Positions 34,116-47,027 of a stretch of 64,000 bases of DNA are shown here, piece after piece. The notes beneath the pieces were generated by a model. The model saw nothing but the letters and a program-made list of their open reading frames with translations, searched no databases and was not told the origin of the DNA. A program made the position numbers and the translations under genes. Source of the stretch: Coleophoma eucalyptorum (taxonomy: Eukaryota; Ascomycota; Leotiomycetes; Helotiales; Dermateaceae); assembly GCA_026120035.1 (NCBI GenBank), contig JALRME010000054.1:1-64000 (forward strand), in the 5' to 3' direction. How positions within the stretch are numbered: position 1 is the first letter of the stretch; each line of letters opens with the position of its first letter.

Positions 34116-35512
34116 TTAATCTGCTCGCTTGCCATTGGGATATCCGTTCGGGCTCTTTGCTCGCTTTGCAGCATCAGCCTTCTCCTGGTTGGCAAGGATC
34201 TTTGCATGGGGAATGGTCAAGCAGTTGATGTCCAGGTAGGAGCAAATACTATCGATGACCAAGAATGCCCAGCGGAAGTACACGACCAATGCAAAGGCGA
34301 AGTAACCACGTAAATACCATAGCTCAACGAAGCTGCTGACAGCTGGAAGACCAATCCGGGGAAGGTTGCCAAGCACAGCTCCTCCAACGAGCGGTGTGAG
34401 CATGACAGTCCAGTAAGGAAATGGTTGACGTGTCAAATGGGCGAGGATGATCTTAGTGGTCATTCTGCCGAAGACGAATGACATAGTGAGGCAGAAAAGA
34501 ACCAGTCTGTTCTCCTTCATCAACGTGGAATATGGAGAGAATAGCCATGCTCCAATAGAGAGTGTGTACACAATCATGGGAGTCCATTCCAAGAAGACTG
34601 GCAAAACTGGTAGCTTGTCACGTCTCCGAGCCTTGATAACGTTCAAAGCGCAGAATGGCATGTGAACAAAGATAAGAGCAAACAACAAGATCGGAACCCA
34701 GAGATCTCGTACTGAGTACTCACCAAACAGCTCGTGGTATCCAAAGAAGTAGTGATGTCCGACCAACTCAGTAATTTTGTGGGTCCAGATCTCTGGGCCA
34801 TAATATCCCGAAAGGAGCATGATCGTACAGGCGAGGATCAAACCTTCTGTAGGACCATTAAAAACACCTAGGTACAAGGTGTGTGTATGGTAGGTCTCCC
34901 AAGTTGAGAAGTACATTGGCAAGCATGGGATTAGGGCGGTAAAAACGCCCGTCTTCGAAGTTCCCAGTCCCATGGCGGCAGTCTCAAGTAAGCTTGCAAG
35001 AGTGCAGTTCAGCGAGTCGATTCCGTGATCGAAGAGTTCGCCTAAACCGCTAGAGGTGCCGGTTCTTCGTGCTTGTTTACCGTCTACGTTGTCCATGGTC
35101 GAGTACATCCAGAGACCGAAGGCAAAACTGTAGTACAACCATGACGGCCCCTATTCGCAAAAGTTAGCTTGACCCTGCTCAGTCATGTACGAAGTAGAAA
35201 CCTACGGGTCCAACCAAATCAGGCATCCAGATCTCCAAGCAGACTACATTCGAGAGGATGAAGAAGAAACCCAAGAGGGTCACCATATTTGGGGCGAGCC
35301 ATAACGGCAGTAATTCCACAAAGGCATTCCACTAAAACAGCTTAGCAGACACACTTTAGCCCGAGAATGCGCGAGAGATATACATAGTGTTTGAGGATAT
35401 AATTCGAGATCAGGGACTTGTCGACGCTCGAGTACTTGTAGGACTTCAAATGCACCAGGGCCTCTTCTGAGACACACTCATGCGCGGCCTCCTCTGTATT
35501 CTTGATTAGCAT
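34116..35512 (-). CDS. CPT1: Choline/ethanolamine phosphotransferase (CDP-alcohol phosphatidyltransferase)
   Basis: Three exons, 35512-35384, 35331-35206 and 35150-34116, give 429 residues. The enzyme transfers phosphocholine or phosphoethanolamine from the CDP-alcohol to diacylglycerol, the last step of the Kennedy pathway, in the ER/Golgi membrane. The catalytic signature DGx2ARx8Gx3Dx3D is complete (near residues 103-125): DGKQARRTGTSSGLGELFDH followed by GID, with all three aspartates of the metal site. Around eight hydrophobic segments are visible, including VTLLGFFFILSNVV before the motif. The tail is soluble and charged. Choline versus ethanolamine preference cannot be read from sequence, and many filamentous fungi have one such gene, so the symbol is provisional (CPT1 or EPT1). 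Confidence 0.9.
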
Positions 35513-36638
35513 GGTCTGAGACGGCGAGCTTCCTCTCGTAGTAGATGGAGTGCGATGTTAGCAGAGAGGGGAGTGCGAGTCAGAACCTACTCTTGCTAGG
35601 CGCCATGGAAGTTGTCGGTGTGGTGACAGGAACGGGTAGTATGGCTTGCGGTGAAGAGCCAACCGCAAGCTCTTTTAAAGAAGGCTTAATTTTGAAGATG
35701 GGTTGTCGGAGTGCCTCCGACCTCGGCAACGGATAAATATGAACAGTGGCTGTGATAATCACAGTCTTGTAGAAAGATGCAGATGCAGACGCAGTGGTAT
35801 AGTATGCTTTCTTTGAAGACGTCCTCGCGCTCGATGATAGGAGGCATTAGTGAGGGTGAACTACTTGTTTAATTATAGCCAGATTGTTGCGGGACCGCGT
35901 TGCTCAAATTTTGAAAGGCAGGGTTCTGCTGGTCCATTCGTTCAGTGAACCGAACCGTCCGGGTTTGTCTGGAGTCGACGCATGGGGCGATGAGCATGTG
36001 AAAGAGAGGCGCTTTTGAAGCTTGACCTGCCTTCTCGACATTATGACATACGCACACGAGACCATATATGCGGATATTTACCAGAATGCCGTTACAGAGC
36101 TCCATGCCTTAACGGCACGTTCTGATCGCATCCCGCATGGCGCTGGACAGCATTCCAGGAGAAGTTGATGCTTTCAGTTCAGGGGCTGGGATTAAAGGCT
36201 AAGCGACATCCAGATCTGGCTGGCCCAATGAAGGCTTATTTGCTTACTTGCAAACCCCCGGAATAACATTGCTCCATTGTCAATTATTCAAGGGGATAGA
36301 ATTGCGGAGATGGGAAAGAGAACTGGATGTTCCAAATGCTGATTGTATTAAGATTTATCCTGGGACCCTGCTTTCTAAAGCAGTTCCACCTCGCTTTTCG
36401 TTCAATTTCAGGCTTATCTTCATTAGCCATCCATCCATCCATCCAACTATTCCTATTAGGGCTTGAGGCGTATCTCTAGTAGATCTTGAGATATCCCCAA
36501 TCGCAGTAAACGCTCAAAATGCTGTAAGTAGAACAAAGGAAGGACTCGACATCGCTAAATTACAGTACTATTTCCCAGGCTCCAAATGAGTGACCAAAAC
36601 ACCGTGCAGCAAAGCAAAACAGACCGGGCCATATCAAT
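35513..36638. other. Intergenic interval
   Basis: This holds the phosphotransferase promoter and the 3' region of the Cys-rich protein gene. A (CCAT)n microsatellite lies at 36427-36444. Short open stretches such as 36248-36466 show no family signal. Confidence 0.4.
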
Positions 36639-37425
36639 CTACATGACGACGGCAAACCCAGCGAAGAGACCAGCAAAGACAACGGCAAGTCCGTAACTTC
36701 GACCAAGATCCAACGCTGCTTGGGCACCGCTTTTGGAGGTGCTTGTGGAGGAAGCGGAAGATCCTGTCTTGGTTGCTGCGTTGCCCCCGAGACCGGTGTA
36801 TACGACAGGTCCAGTGGAACTGCTACCAGCTCCAGTTGCGGTAGAACTCATCGAGGAGATGGTACTGGTGTTGACGCGAGTAGGGTTTTGAGCACCGCAA
36901 GGGTGGTCATCTCTGCAAGCAGATTGGCAAGTGGTATCACTGTTGCATGCTGTGACACACTGATTATCGTACTCGGTGCAGATAAAGTATGGGAGGGTTT
37001 GAGAGTATTCAGAGGCGTTTGGTGAAAGTCCATTTCCACAGATGCAATCGTAAGTCAGGGTAGCCTATATGCTATTGTCAGATACTGCAAATGCAGCGAG
37101 GAGTATTTTTGAAAGCTTACGGCATCACAGTCGTTAGCGGCAGTGGTAGAGGAATCTCTGCCAGGGATATATCAGCATTGGACAAGGGGAGCACGGCGTG
37201 GTGGCACAAACCCTTGGAGTTGGAGACAGAGCAGTGGGCACGATGCAATTTGAGATTGGCACCAAGAACCTAGCCAGATTTGTCAGTACGAGCATATTAA
37301 CTTTATGATTTACACATACTTCTGGTGGCGAGAGGAACAGTGTCTGGGTCGATGGTGTACTGAGCTTGAGCGCTGAAGACGACTGCTGCAGCGAGCACAG
37401 CGACGGAAGACTTGAAGGAAGGCAT
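36639..37425 (-). CDS. Secreted Cys-rich GPI-anchored fungal protein (DUF7707-like)
   Basis: Four exons, 37425-37320, 37269-37212, 37157-37121 and 37064-36639, give 208 residues. An N-terminal signal peptide (MPSFKSSVAVLAAAVVFSAQ) is followed by a domain with twelve cysteines at residues 39, 46, 50, 65, 74, 76, 96, 103, 107, 113, 117 and 123, compatible with six disulfides. Key blocks are SSWCQSQIASCPLLCLQLQG, CDAATLTYDCICGNGLSPNA and YFICTEYDNQCVTAC. A Ser/Thr/Gly-rich stalk (about 132-178), probably O-glycosylated, leads to a C-terminal hydrophobic tail (GLAVVFAGLFAGFAVVM), typical of GPI attachment. I relate it to a fungal cell-surface family of unknown function; it is not a standard eight-Cys CFEM domain. 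Location on the plasma membrane or cell wall is inferred. Exon 3 is only 37 nt. Confidence 0.75.
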
Positions 37426-39021
37426 TCTGTATTAAGGGTGATCGGAGATTGACAAAGAGAGACCGCTGATGGGAAGGGTAGGTAGGTATCCCGTATATTC
37501 TTGGAAAATACTGGAGATAGACAAAAGATCTGGTTAGTTCTTATATGTAGAACATAACAATGAAGGTGGCAGATAAAGGAGTGACCCAGCAATAAGTGGA
37601 ATGTTCGATAAGCTTAAGCTTTGGCAAAGTGGTGCAGAGATGGGGAGAGGGATAGGGATAAAGTTTACCTGGTGGATGGCTGACAAGGGAAAGATCGAGC
37701 ACCAACGAACGTGGAGTAGATGGATGCAAAGACTCAATTGGTGGTGACGGGAGAGGAATGAAAGGGCCGAAGTAGCGAGGGATAATCGAAAAGGATGAGA
37801 GAGAAGGGGAAGGAAGAGGAGAAGGAGCAGAAGGAGCAGAAGAGGCCCTTTTGATAGTCCTCTTTGCACCAACTCCCAGATCTTCAAGAGTCCCAGAAGG
37901 GGTCAAGTGCGCTGCACGCAGGGCCAGGGGAGCTCGTCCTTGCTCTCCGACTAGAAGCTTCCCGTTAACCATATACGGCATGGTGGAGCAGCCTCAGCCA
38001 ACCGGAGGATTGCAGAATACGGTAGTGCCAGCCAGCGATGGAAGTCTGAGTTAGAGTTGGCTGCAGGCGCGGCGAAAGACATGGTTCGTTTCCACGGCTA
38101 GCTCTGCTTCTGCTCGATACCTGATGCCATCTTTAGAACAGCCTACTCTAGTATCTTCGTGTTGATGGAGCACATGCGGAAAACTATCACCAGAGGATGG
38201 GCAGCAGGAGGAGAACTGCACCAGAAGTGGACAGGAACCCCTCCCGCCATTGCCACTCGAATCTCTGCACCACCACCATCACTCCCACGGTTGTGCTTAA
38301 GCGTTGTTGATGGCTGGGAAGGGCTGCTGCTGATGGAGGTGCGTGGAGCGGGCGACAGAGAGGCAGGGAGCACACTAACGCCATGCTCGGATGCCAATAG
38401 TCAACCAACTGGCAAAGACGCTCGAGAACTCAATTAAAGAAAGAAATACCCTTGTCTCGAATAGAAGGTGATCAGTCGAGCACCAGATTAAGTACAAGCA
38501 TAGCGGATTATTGTCCAAAGTCTTCACGCCTGTCGATCCCCACAATAGCCAAAATGGCCCCACGTTCTTCTGATTCGGCTATGCATGGATGGTTGACTAT
38601 TGTACCGTATTGTATTCTTGTCTCGACGGATTGTTCCTTATTGCCGGACGCCGGCTGGAATTGTGAAAAGGATGGTTTTGCAGTCAGACCTGTCATATAC
38701 GAGTCTCGGCACAGAGTCCTAGACATGACGGCAAGGTATTGCTTCTTTTCGACACCGCGTTGTTTCTCCAGCCATCCCAGCGCGAGCAAAGTAAAAGAAA
38801 GTGCAGCGTCCGAGCAGCTCCTCAGGTCTTAGCGAACCAACAATTGCAAGGATGTTCCATCGGATACAACCTACAACACAAGTTACACAACTCAACACCC
38901 ACCCGCCACCAGCCAACGTCGAGGCCGCATCCACCAGAAACAAAACACCCCAGCCTCAGCTCACTTGTACATAGCTTTGCTACTACTTCTGCGTCTCGAA
39001 CGCAGCTGAGTCTGCAGATGG
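37426..39021. promoter_or_regulatory. Upstream region of the GPI protein with a CT-rich tract, and YPT35 promoter
   Basis: No gene is supported. Read on the minus strand, about 37740-37860 is a dense CT-rich tract 320-430 nt before the GPI protein start, a common feature of strong fungal promoters. The right part precedes YPT35. A minus-strand open stretch at 37541-37981 is low-complexity and is attributed to this tract rather than to a gene. Confidence 0.4.
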
Positions 39022-39802
39022 ATGGCGACCGCTCCCATCCAACAGCATAGCAATGGCAACATGAACCGTGCCGCGCCCGCAAAACATGAGGTCAACCATG
39101 TCTTCACCACCACCACTGTGAGCTCGACCGCGCCACCCGAGACTGAGATCGAGCCTCGCCATAATCATAATAATGCTTTGCCCATCACGCCGCCCATCAC
39201 ATCGCCCACCTCCCCAGTGACTTCTCCACCATACTGGGTGCACGCACACTCACGCAACTTTTCCAACGTCTCGGTCGAGTCCATTCCAAGCGGCGGAATC
39301 ACCCTGCAAGACAATACCGACGAGCATGACGTCAAAAACAAGGCGTGCTGGGCCAAAGGTGTCTATATCGAGGACTTTGTCGTAGTCAATGGCAGTCGGA
39401 CGGGCATCGGCGCATTCGTAGTATGGAACGTCACCGTTGAGACTCTACGGGTAAGCTTCGAAAGCTATAGCTATGGGGAAAGCTTTGCATTGCTGACCAG
39501 GACAGGGTGGAACCATGCGAGTGAGGAAACGATACTCAGAATTCGACGACCTACGAAACCGTCTATTACAAACATTTCCTCTATCTGAAGCCGCCATGCC
39601 TCCTCTGCCACCCAAGAGTGTAATATCCAAGTTCCGCCCGAAATTCCTCGAACAGAGGAGGGTCGGTTTATCATACTTTCTTAAGTGGGTCCCGCCTCAC
39701 CATATACCCGAGTAACGAGTTAACTAACAATCATGTAGTTGTATATTGTTGAATCCGGAGTTCTCTTGTTCTCCTGTTCTCAAAGACTTTCTTTTCTGTT
39801 AG
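39022..39802 (+). CDS. YPT35: PX-domain endosomal protein YPT35
   Basis: Three exons (39022-39450, 39506-39684, 39739-39802) give 223 residues. Both introns are needed: the first restores VVWNVTVETLR-GGTMRVRKRY, and the second restores GLSYFLNCILLNPEFSCSP and a final FLFC. The disordered N-terminus is Thr/Pro/Ser-rich and ends in a conserved fungal segment, FSNVSVESIPSGGITLQD. A phox-homology domain spans about residues 110-222, with the phosphoinositide-contact motif RKRYSEFDDLRNRL and the proline loop PPLPPKS. In yeast Ypt35 binds PI3P on endosomes/vacuole and recruits the lipid-transfer protein Vps13 to membrane contact sites through a short N-terminal PxP motif. Pro-rich stretches are present in the N-terminus here, but I cannot assign that motif with confidence. 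Confidence 0.85.
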
Positions 39803-41913
39803 ATATATCCTCTTTATCCCGCATTACGCCTCTGCGGCATGTATAAACGAATATAAATGTAAAATATTGGCTGGGGCTTTATGGGTCATAATTGGATAAT
39901 GGTGTGATGCGACAACTATAACAACGAACATATTTCAACGTTTAGTGCTAGTGTGGGCAGATTTTTAATGTCTACGTTCTAGACTTTCTTGTATCTATCT
40001 GCAGCTCTTTATTTGAGAATCCTTGACACAATTCCTGCATAGACACTTCATCCATGTCTTGTATATGATAGGCCAGGAGCTTCCTACAGAAACAAGTGTA
40101 GGGTAGTTTAGGATGGACGAGTGATTGAAAGAGATAACTAGGTTCAACTTAGTAATCCTTTGAAGTCTTTTAGTCAACCTTATAATTATTACTGTTAGAG
40201 ATAGCAGTACTGTAGAGACACAATCTAGCATATGTCCCCTTTTGAACATGAATTTGCTGCGCTTCGCGCTTTAGCTGAAGGTGGAGGCTCCTAGTCTAGA
40301 TGAAAGGAAGATAATCGACTCTGGTCCCCGTGCCACCCTAGGGACCTCCATTATTATATGCTGAGCGTTCCTTGGTAATAGGAATAAGTGAATGCTAGGG
40401 ATTCATGCTGCCTGAACATGTAGGCAAAGGGTAAAGACTTTCCTGCGGCACATGTTGCACTGTGACGTGTGGATCAAGAGCTGCAGGGAGAATAGGACGG
40501 CGGGGTGGAAGAATGCCTCATCGAGATATCCAAGTACCGAAGTACTGAGATTATTCCATCACTCATGAGTGGTCTATTGGCCAGCAAGGGCTGGCTGGAA
40601 TTAAGCGATAGCAGTGTCAAGTCCCACCTAATGATGCAGGATAAAAGCCAAAACCCGTCCAAGATAAGGGATGGTTTGGCTATGTAGAACCTTTTAAAGG
40701 TTGGTAGCGAAACATCAAAACGGGGCCGATATCGTCTATCAGAGTTTCTGGTGGCACTGAGAATAGTTTCGGAGTTTCGAGAAGCTGTTTCTATGCCTAA
40801 TTCTACATTGGAATCTTCATAGTAGTACACTTGGGAACAAAGAAGAAAACTTTATGCCGGGGAAGTATATTTATTTATTTGGTCTTGACATGAGACACCT
40901 GGTAAATCACCCAGTGACAGGTTATGCTATAGCTAATAAACAAAATGCGTTGACCGTCCTAAGTATTGAAACTGTCATTAAGAAGTTGTTAAGATTGCTA
41001 AGATCTCTTATGCCAAGCTGTTGAACGTATTATCTCCGGGCTGGCACGGGTCTTACACCTTGAAGTAAATTTTAAACTAACGACATGGGCAATCCATATG
41101 TGCCGGAGTACCCATATATCTTCTGCTCCACTCATTTGTTTGTTCCTTCATGTCAGTAATGTCTTCGGTCTTTGTAGACAGCTTAAAGAACATGGTGTCT
41201 AAAAGCCCTGCGACCTCTTCAAAAGTATATCATAAGTTTCGAATGTGTCCGGCAAGCATCTCCTTTGGCATCTGCCGTCTTGGGGCTTAAGATCTGGGTC
41301 ATTCAAGGGGAGAGGCGAATCTCCTTGGTCTAAGTCGAAATCTGGTACCGCTTATTTCAGCAAAACGATAATTTAGGCTGGTGTGCTGCGAGCTTTTCAA
41401 ATGATGGGAGTATGGTGATTGAAGCAGCTATATATATATATAGATTTTAAGAAAGAAAGAACTGATTGTCAATTTGAGGGTTAAGATGTAAAGTTTCAAA
41501 AGGAATGGAAGCCTGTCTATTAGAACACATTCTGAATTGGTATCTTATCGTCACATGACTACCCTCGATGTCCAGCTCACAAGCTCACTTAATTCAACAG
41601 GTCGAAATGTCAAGTATGTTTGGCAAGCAAGAAGAATTAAGAAGTGACAATGGCTTTTATCCTGAAGCCAGATTCAGGATTACAAGGCTCACTAAATCAA
41701 GACAAGTAGAACAATGCCCAACTCGTCAATCACCAACTACCTACTAGGCCTGATATAGCTATACAACCGAGCACGAAGTCGACGTCATCTAGAGCACTTC
41801 TTACTACTTGCCTCGAATTGTGGTCCCATAGCAGGTTAGAGCTACCACTATTTCTAAGGTCAATCGGTCTCTCCCCATCTCTCCATATATTACCAATTGC
41901 ATATTGTCTCATC
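39803..41913. other. Gene-free interval of 2.1 kb
   Basis: No coding region is supportable on either strand. Parts (about 39850-40250) are AT-rich, and a (TA)n run lies near 41430. The right end contains the MCR1 promoter, with a CCAAT sequence at 41893-41897 just before the start codon. No RNA gene was recognised. Confidence 0.4.
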
Positions 41914-43112
41914 ATGTTTGCACGACAGACCTTCCGAGCGGCTCAGCCGTTGAAATCTGTGAGTTAAGAGAATTTTGTCACCAGAGCTCGAACCTCTTTA
42001 TAGCAACAGCTCCCCTCCCCCAATTCAGAACCTTTAGCAGCTATTCAAGAAGGTACTAACTGGCAATCTCTAGCAATATCGTCGCTATGCCACTGAACCT
42101 TCCAGCGGCGGATCAAACACCCTATTGTATGCTGGAGTTGGTGCCCTTCTTGCCGGGGGAGGATACTACTACTACAACCAAGGCGACAATGCTTCGAAAG
42201 TGAAGAACGCTGCCAAGGATGCAGAGGCCAAAGCAAAGGAAGCTATTGTACAAGGAAAGGCTAAGGTTGAGGGTGCCAAACCTGCGTTCACTGGTGGAGA
42301 TCAAGGCTTCATCAGCTTGAAGTTGGAGAGTGTTGAGAACATCAACCACAACACCAAGAAGTTCCGCTTTGCGCTCCCAGAGGAGGATCAAGTCAGCGGT
42401 CTGCAAGTCGCCTCTGCTCTTCTTACTAAATATAAGGGACCAGAGATGAAGAAGCCTGCTATCCGACCATACACTCCTACCAGTGACGAGGGTAAGATTG
42501 AGAACCCCCAAGATTATCAATATTTTATACTAACTTATTAAAGGTGATCAGGGGTATTTGGATCTGCTTGTGAAGAAGTATCCTGACGGTGTTATGTCCG
42601 AGCACATGCACTCAATGGTACCAGGACAGAGTCTCGACTTCAAGGGACCAATTCCAAAGTATGCATGGTCAGAAAACAAGCATGATCATATTGCCCTGAT
42701 CGCCGGTGGTACTGGTATTACGCCCATGTACCAAGTCGCCCGCGCGATCTTCAACAACCCATCTGACAAGACGAAGGTCACACTAGTATTTGCCAACGTC
42801 ACTGAGGAGGATATCCTGTTGAAGGGTGAGCTCCAGCACCTTGAGAACACTTACCCACAACGATTCCGTGCTTTCTACGTTCTCGACAAGCCACCTCAGG
42901 GATGGGCACAAGGCAAGGGATTCGTCACCAAGGAACTTCTAAAGACTGTGCTCCCAGAACCAAAGTCTGAGAACATCAAGATCTTTGTCTGCGGTCCACC
43001 CGGAATGTACAAAGCAATCTCGGGACCAAAGGTCAGCCCCAGTGATCAAGGAGAGCTTGATGGTGCCCTAAAGGAGCTTGGGTACTCTAAGGATCAAGTG
43101 TACAAGTTTTAG
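41914..43112 (+). CDS. MCR1: NADH-cytochrome b5 reductase 2, mitochondrial
   Basis: Three exons (41914-41958, 42074-42491, 42544-43112) give 343 residues. The 45-nt first exon plus the start of exon 2 encode an Arg-rich presequence ([20 protein letters not shown]), and a transmembrane stretch ([18 protein letters not shown]) follows, as in yeast Mcr1, which is sorted to the outer membrane and the intermembrane space. The FAD-binding motif RPYTPTS is present near residue 145. NADH-binding motifs follow: [13 protein letters not shown] and [10 protein letters not shown]. The enzyme passes electrons from NADH to cytochrome b5 or related acceptors and is linked to ergosterol synthesis and oxidative-stress defence. 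The length is normal for the family. The 115-nt first intron is among the longer ones here. Confidence 0.93.
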
Positions 43113-44637
43113 ACTATGGGCATAGAAAGACGGATAACATGTATAGATTCGATCCAAAACACAGACTAGAGTTGCGTAGATGAACAATGTAAGATGTTGC
43201 AGCGATTTGTATAGAGCATGCTCTGATCTGAACACTATGGGTAAAAGAACATGGCATCTCAAGACTTCCCGGCGCAGTCGGACAGGTACTTGTAAATCTG
43301 TATTTATGTGGTGCATTGGTTGCCAGCTTCGGTGAACTTGCCACAGAGTTCTCTGTTGTAAGATGAATCCTAGATACAAAGATATCCTTGAGTTTGTTCA
43401 CTATTCATACGGCTAACCTGTAAGCTTGGGTCACTGTTTTCAAGTACTACTTACCTTACTAAGCTGCCAGTGGTCTGATGACGGAGCTGTTTGTTCCGTC
43501 CCCACCTCGCAGGGAACACCGGCACAACTGGTAACTAATCATATATTGAGGTAGATAAGATATTCTGAAGTTCGTCTACATTAGTATCCATATATCCACT
43601 ATCAGCCCGAATGCGCAGCTTCGTCGGTGTGCCCTTCTGGATCCAATTTGGAATTCGCTTTAATCCATTGGCCATTGGACATTGGCCACTCAAAAAAGAC
43701 CGGTAGGAAACATGCTTGCGTTGGGTTGGTTCATATATAGCGACTATATTATGCCCCTGCCATTGATATTGGGAAGAAGTTTGTTGTATTTCATGTAACC
43801 GAGCCCGCGCAGCATTTAGGATCAGATCTGTAAATAAGTCTGTCTGCAAAGATTATAATTTCAAAAGAACTTCTGATATAAGTCGCTACCTTACGGCATC
43901 TTAAATACAGAGTGAAGTACATATTTGTTTTTACTTACAAATGGAACAGATTATAAGCCTTTACACGATTTAGAAATGACCATCCCTAGCTTAGCAGCTC
44001 GTTGCAATGCTAGATCCCATAGGTAAAGCGCGCCACCGCGCAGACCTGAGCCGCAAAACTCGCGAAAGATTAGGCCCATTTTTCTCTTCTTTGGCCTCAA
44101 CCCGGAAGTTTCTTGTGCTCGCTCCCACTTTTGATGGGCACATTATTGACCTTTTACCAGCAGCATTGAAACAAAACGGGTCTGTGGCGTCTTTCCGTTT
44201 CTCCACTGTTCACGGCACCGCAAGCTTTACCCGCTAAGAGACCCGCTTCAGAGGGTTGTGACGCAAGATAAGGTAGCTTCCTCTTACTTTTTTCATTGTT
44301 TCGACTTCCATTTTACTAATGCTGTCGCCATCTGGTGGGTTTCTTTTTATCCAAAGAAATTTATTTCCTTCTCCCTTCTTCTGTACTTACCCGGGACATT
44401 GTCCACAAGTTCAATTGAGTGGCGCTGTGCTTGGATTGGGTGAGTGAGTCAGGGAAGCATTGATAACGAAGAGCCACTACAATTTTTGGCTGTTAGCTCC
44501 TCAACGACGAGCACAAAAATTTCACTGTGGGAACTAGAACTGGATCAGGCCAATCGTTCTGGCTAGAGGTAGAGACTATTTAGTGGTTGGCATTTTGCCT
44601 TGCGTGCTAGACATAACGGCCTGGACCACATCACACG
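43113..44637. other. Intergenic interval
   Basis: No supportable gene. A minus-strand open stretch at 43535-43849 has no recognisable family and no clear start. The right part contains the promoter of the DHA1-type transporter. Confidence 0.4.
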
Positions 44638-46609
44638 ATGCAGTCTTTTCTGGCATACCGGCGCTTTGGCAAGACTGTAAGGGAGCAATATGAGAGAGAT
44701 CGAAAAAGAACCGAGGCTCTACAACGAGGCAATGCAGAGGCGGAGAATCCATTAGAAACAACCGTCTTGGGTGATCATAGGCGGTTATCTGTTGAGACAA
44801 CATCTTCAGCGAACGTCCCTTCACCTCAATTGGCAGCTAGTCAACTATCGGAGACAAGAGACTTAGAGAAAGCAGAACAGATACAAGGTGCAGGCGAGGA
44901 TGATTTGAAGAGACAAGCGACGGCGATCTCAGAGAGGAGTTTCGGGATGACTATGGGCAATGCTTTGATGGGCATTGAAGTCAGAACCTTGACACGAGAA
45001 ATGAGCCGGACAAGAAGCAGAAAACTCGGGCATCTAGGTAACAATACGGAGAAGGACAGCCAGCCAGAGGTTGTATTTGTTGTTGGCTACGAAAATGAGA
45101 AGGATCCCATGAATCCTTACAATTGGTCTTTCGCTCCGAGAATGACCGCCACGTTGCTCATTGCTGCAATCTCTTTTGTCGTGGGATTTGCCTCATCAAT
45201 CGATTCTGCAGCAATCAAGCAGGCTAGTGCTGAATTTGGTGTCAGTGATGTCACTGAAGCATTGGCAACGGGTATCTACTTGATCGGATTTGGGTTTGGA
45301 GCTCTTTCAGCTGGACCAGTTTCCGAAACTGTAGGCCGCAATCCAGTTTATATTGTTACGCTATTCATATATATGTGCTTTATCTTAGGGGCTGCTTTAG
45401 CACCTAACATCGGGACACAACTTGTAATGAGGTTCCTAGCTGGATTCTTTGGAAGTACACCACTTGTGTGTGCTGGCGGTTCATTATCAGATCTCTGGAC
45501 TCCTATGGAACGGAACTTTGCATTCCCTATTTTCGCAACTTGGGGTTTCCTAGGACCCGTACTTGGTGAGTAACTTGTTGGATCTTTGTCTTTACCCTGC
45601 TGACTTTAGCTTCAGGGCCTGTTGTTGGAGGGTTTGTCGGGCAATCGTCTTTAGTTTCATGGCGCTGGACTGAGTGGATTACATTAATCATTTCCGGTGC
45701 TATTCTAATAGGCGTATTACTATTTCAACCAGAGACCTATGCACCAATCCTGCTGAAATGGAAAGCCTCGCATCTCCGCGAATTGACAGGAGACGAGCGA
45801 TACGTATCAGCCGTAGAGATTCGCGCAGAACCATTCGGGCAACGACTCTTGCGAGCACTCTACCGACCATTCATCCTCGCCTCCCGCGAACCTATCGTCA
45901 TACTTTTCGCGCTCTACCTAACCGTCATCTACATCATCCTCTTCACTTTCCTAGATGGCTATACCTACATCTTCGGAGACACCTACGGCTTTAGCGAAGG
46001 CATCACCGGCCTCGCATTCCTAGGTATGGGAATTGGGCTCTGTTGTACAGCTGCACTGGTGCCCTTAATTCATCACTGGGCGAAGCGCGACCTCCTCGCG
46101 CTGCAAGCCAAAGAAGGTCCCACTGCGAAACTTGCACCGGAGCATCGTCTCCATTTCGCCATGCTCGGTGCGCCGGCCGTACCTATCTCCCTCTTCTGGA
46201 TGGGCTGGACCGCAAACCCGAGCATCAGTTACTGGAGTCCGCTTGTGGCATCCGTCTTGTTCGGATATGGCATCCTCTGCATCTTCATCAGCACGTATCA
46301 GTACATCATCGATTCGTACGAGTTATATGCCGCATCGGCTTTGGCGAGCTTGACGGTCATTCGATACGTGGCTGCGGGCGCGATGGTTGAAGTTGGTATT
46401 CCGTAAGTTGACTTGTTCTTCCCCTTGCCTGTTTGGAAGAAGCTTGCTAACATGTCGAACTTTGCAGGTTCTATGGAAACCTCGGTGTGCATTGGACGTT
46501 GACCATCATGGGCGCTATCAGTGCCCTGATGGTACCGGTGCCATATGCATTCTACAAATGGGGACCCAGGATAAGAGGGCTTTCCAAGTTTGCCGCTGGG
46601 GGCATCTGA
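44638..46609 (+). CDS. MFS transporter, DHA1 (12-TMS drug/polyamine) type
   Basis: Three exons (44638-45565, 45616-46402, 46468-46609) give 618 residues. A long cytosolic N-terminus (about 155 residues, charged) precedes the domain. The classical entry sequence DPMNPYNWSFAPRMTATLL is followed by helix 1. Loop 2-3 and motif C-like elements are recognisable (GPVSETVGRNPVY; WGFLGPVLGPVVGGF, the latter restored by splicing at 45565/45616). About twelve membrane segments are visible, ending with YGNLGVHWTLTIMGAISALM and a short basic tail. This is the Tpo1/Flr1-like plasma-membrane proton antiporter group that exports polyamines, antifungals or other small molecules; the substrate is unknown. It is convergent with regulator 2, with only 418 bp between stops, and may be its target. 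Confidence 0.85.
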
Positions 46610-47027
46610 GAGGAGTAGGTTAAAATTTCTCTGTTTGGTCAGATGGCTGGGGAGTCGTTAAAGGTTGAACATAATCAACTTTGGAAAAAAGCGAATTGTC
46701 ATGTACTATCACTTAATGTGGGATATCCCACCGTGATTTGCTAGCGCAAATCTCGAATCCTCTTGGGGAAATTTCCTAGATTGCCAGTCCCTTTACCACA
46801 TATAGCATGTAGCGAGGCGTTTGTGGGTATATATTCGGTATCAGACTAGGGATAGAAGTTAACAAGCAATCTAGCTAATAATAGTTTAAAATTCACAATG
46901 AATCGCCCTAGGTGAGAAATCATGCCTAATGCTTTGCCAATTCCAGCCTGAAAAGAATAGGGCAAACTCCAAGATAATCCGACCTTGCATACTGCTCCAA
47001 AAAACCCCAATGCCGTCACCACTCAAT
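46610..47027. other. Intergenic interval between convergent genes
   Basis: The 418 bp hold the two 3' untranslated regions of the transporter and regulator 2. No coding region or repeat was recognised. Confidence 0.4.

Noticed and set aside
37541..37981. Minus-strand frame beginning MPYMVNGKLLVGEQGR
   Set aside because: Quickly turns into Ser/Pro/Leu low complexity encoded by a CT-rich tract upstream of the GPI protein. A promoter tract is the simpler explanation.
43535..43849. Minus-strand frame of 104 codons near MCR1
   Set aside because: No ATG at its beginning, no known motif, and no plausible partner exon.
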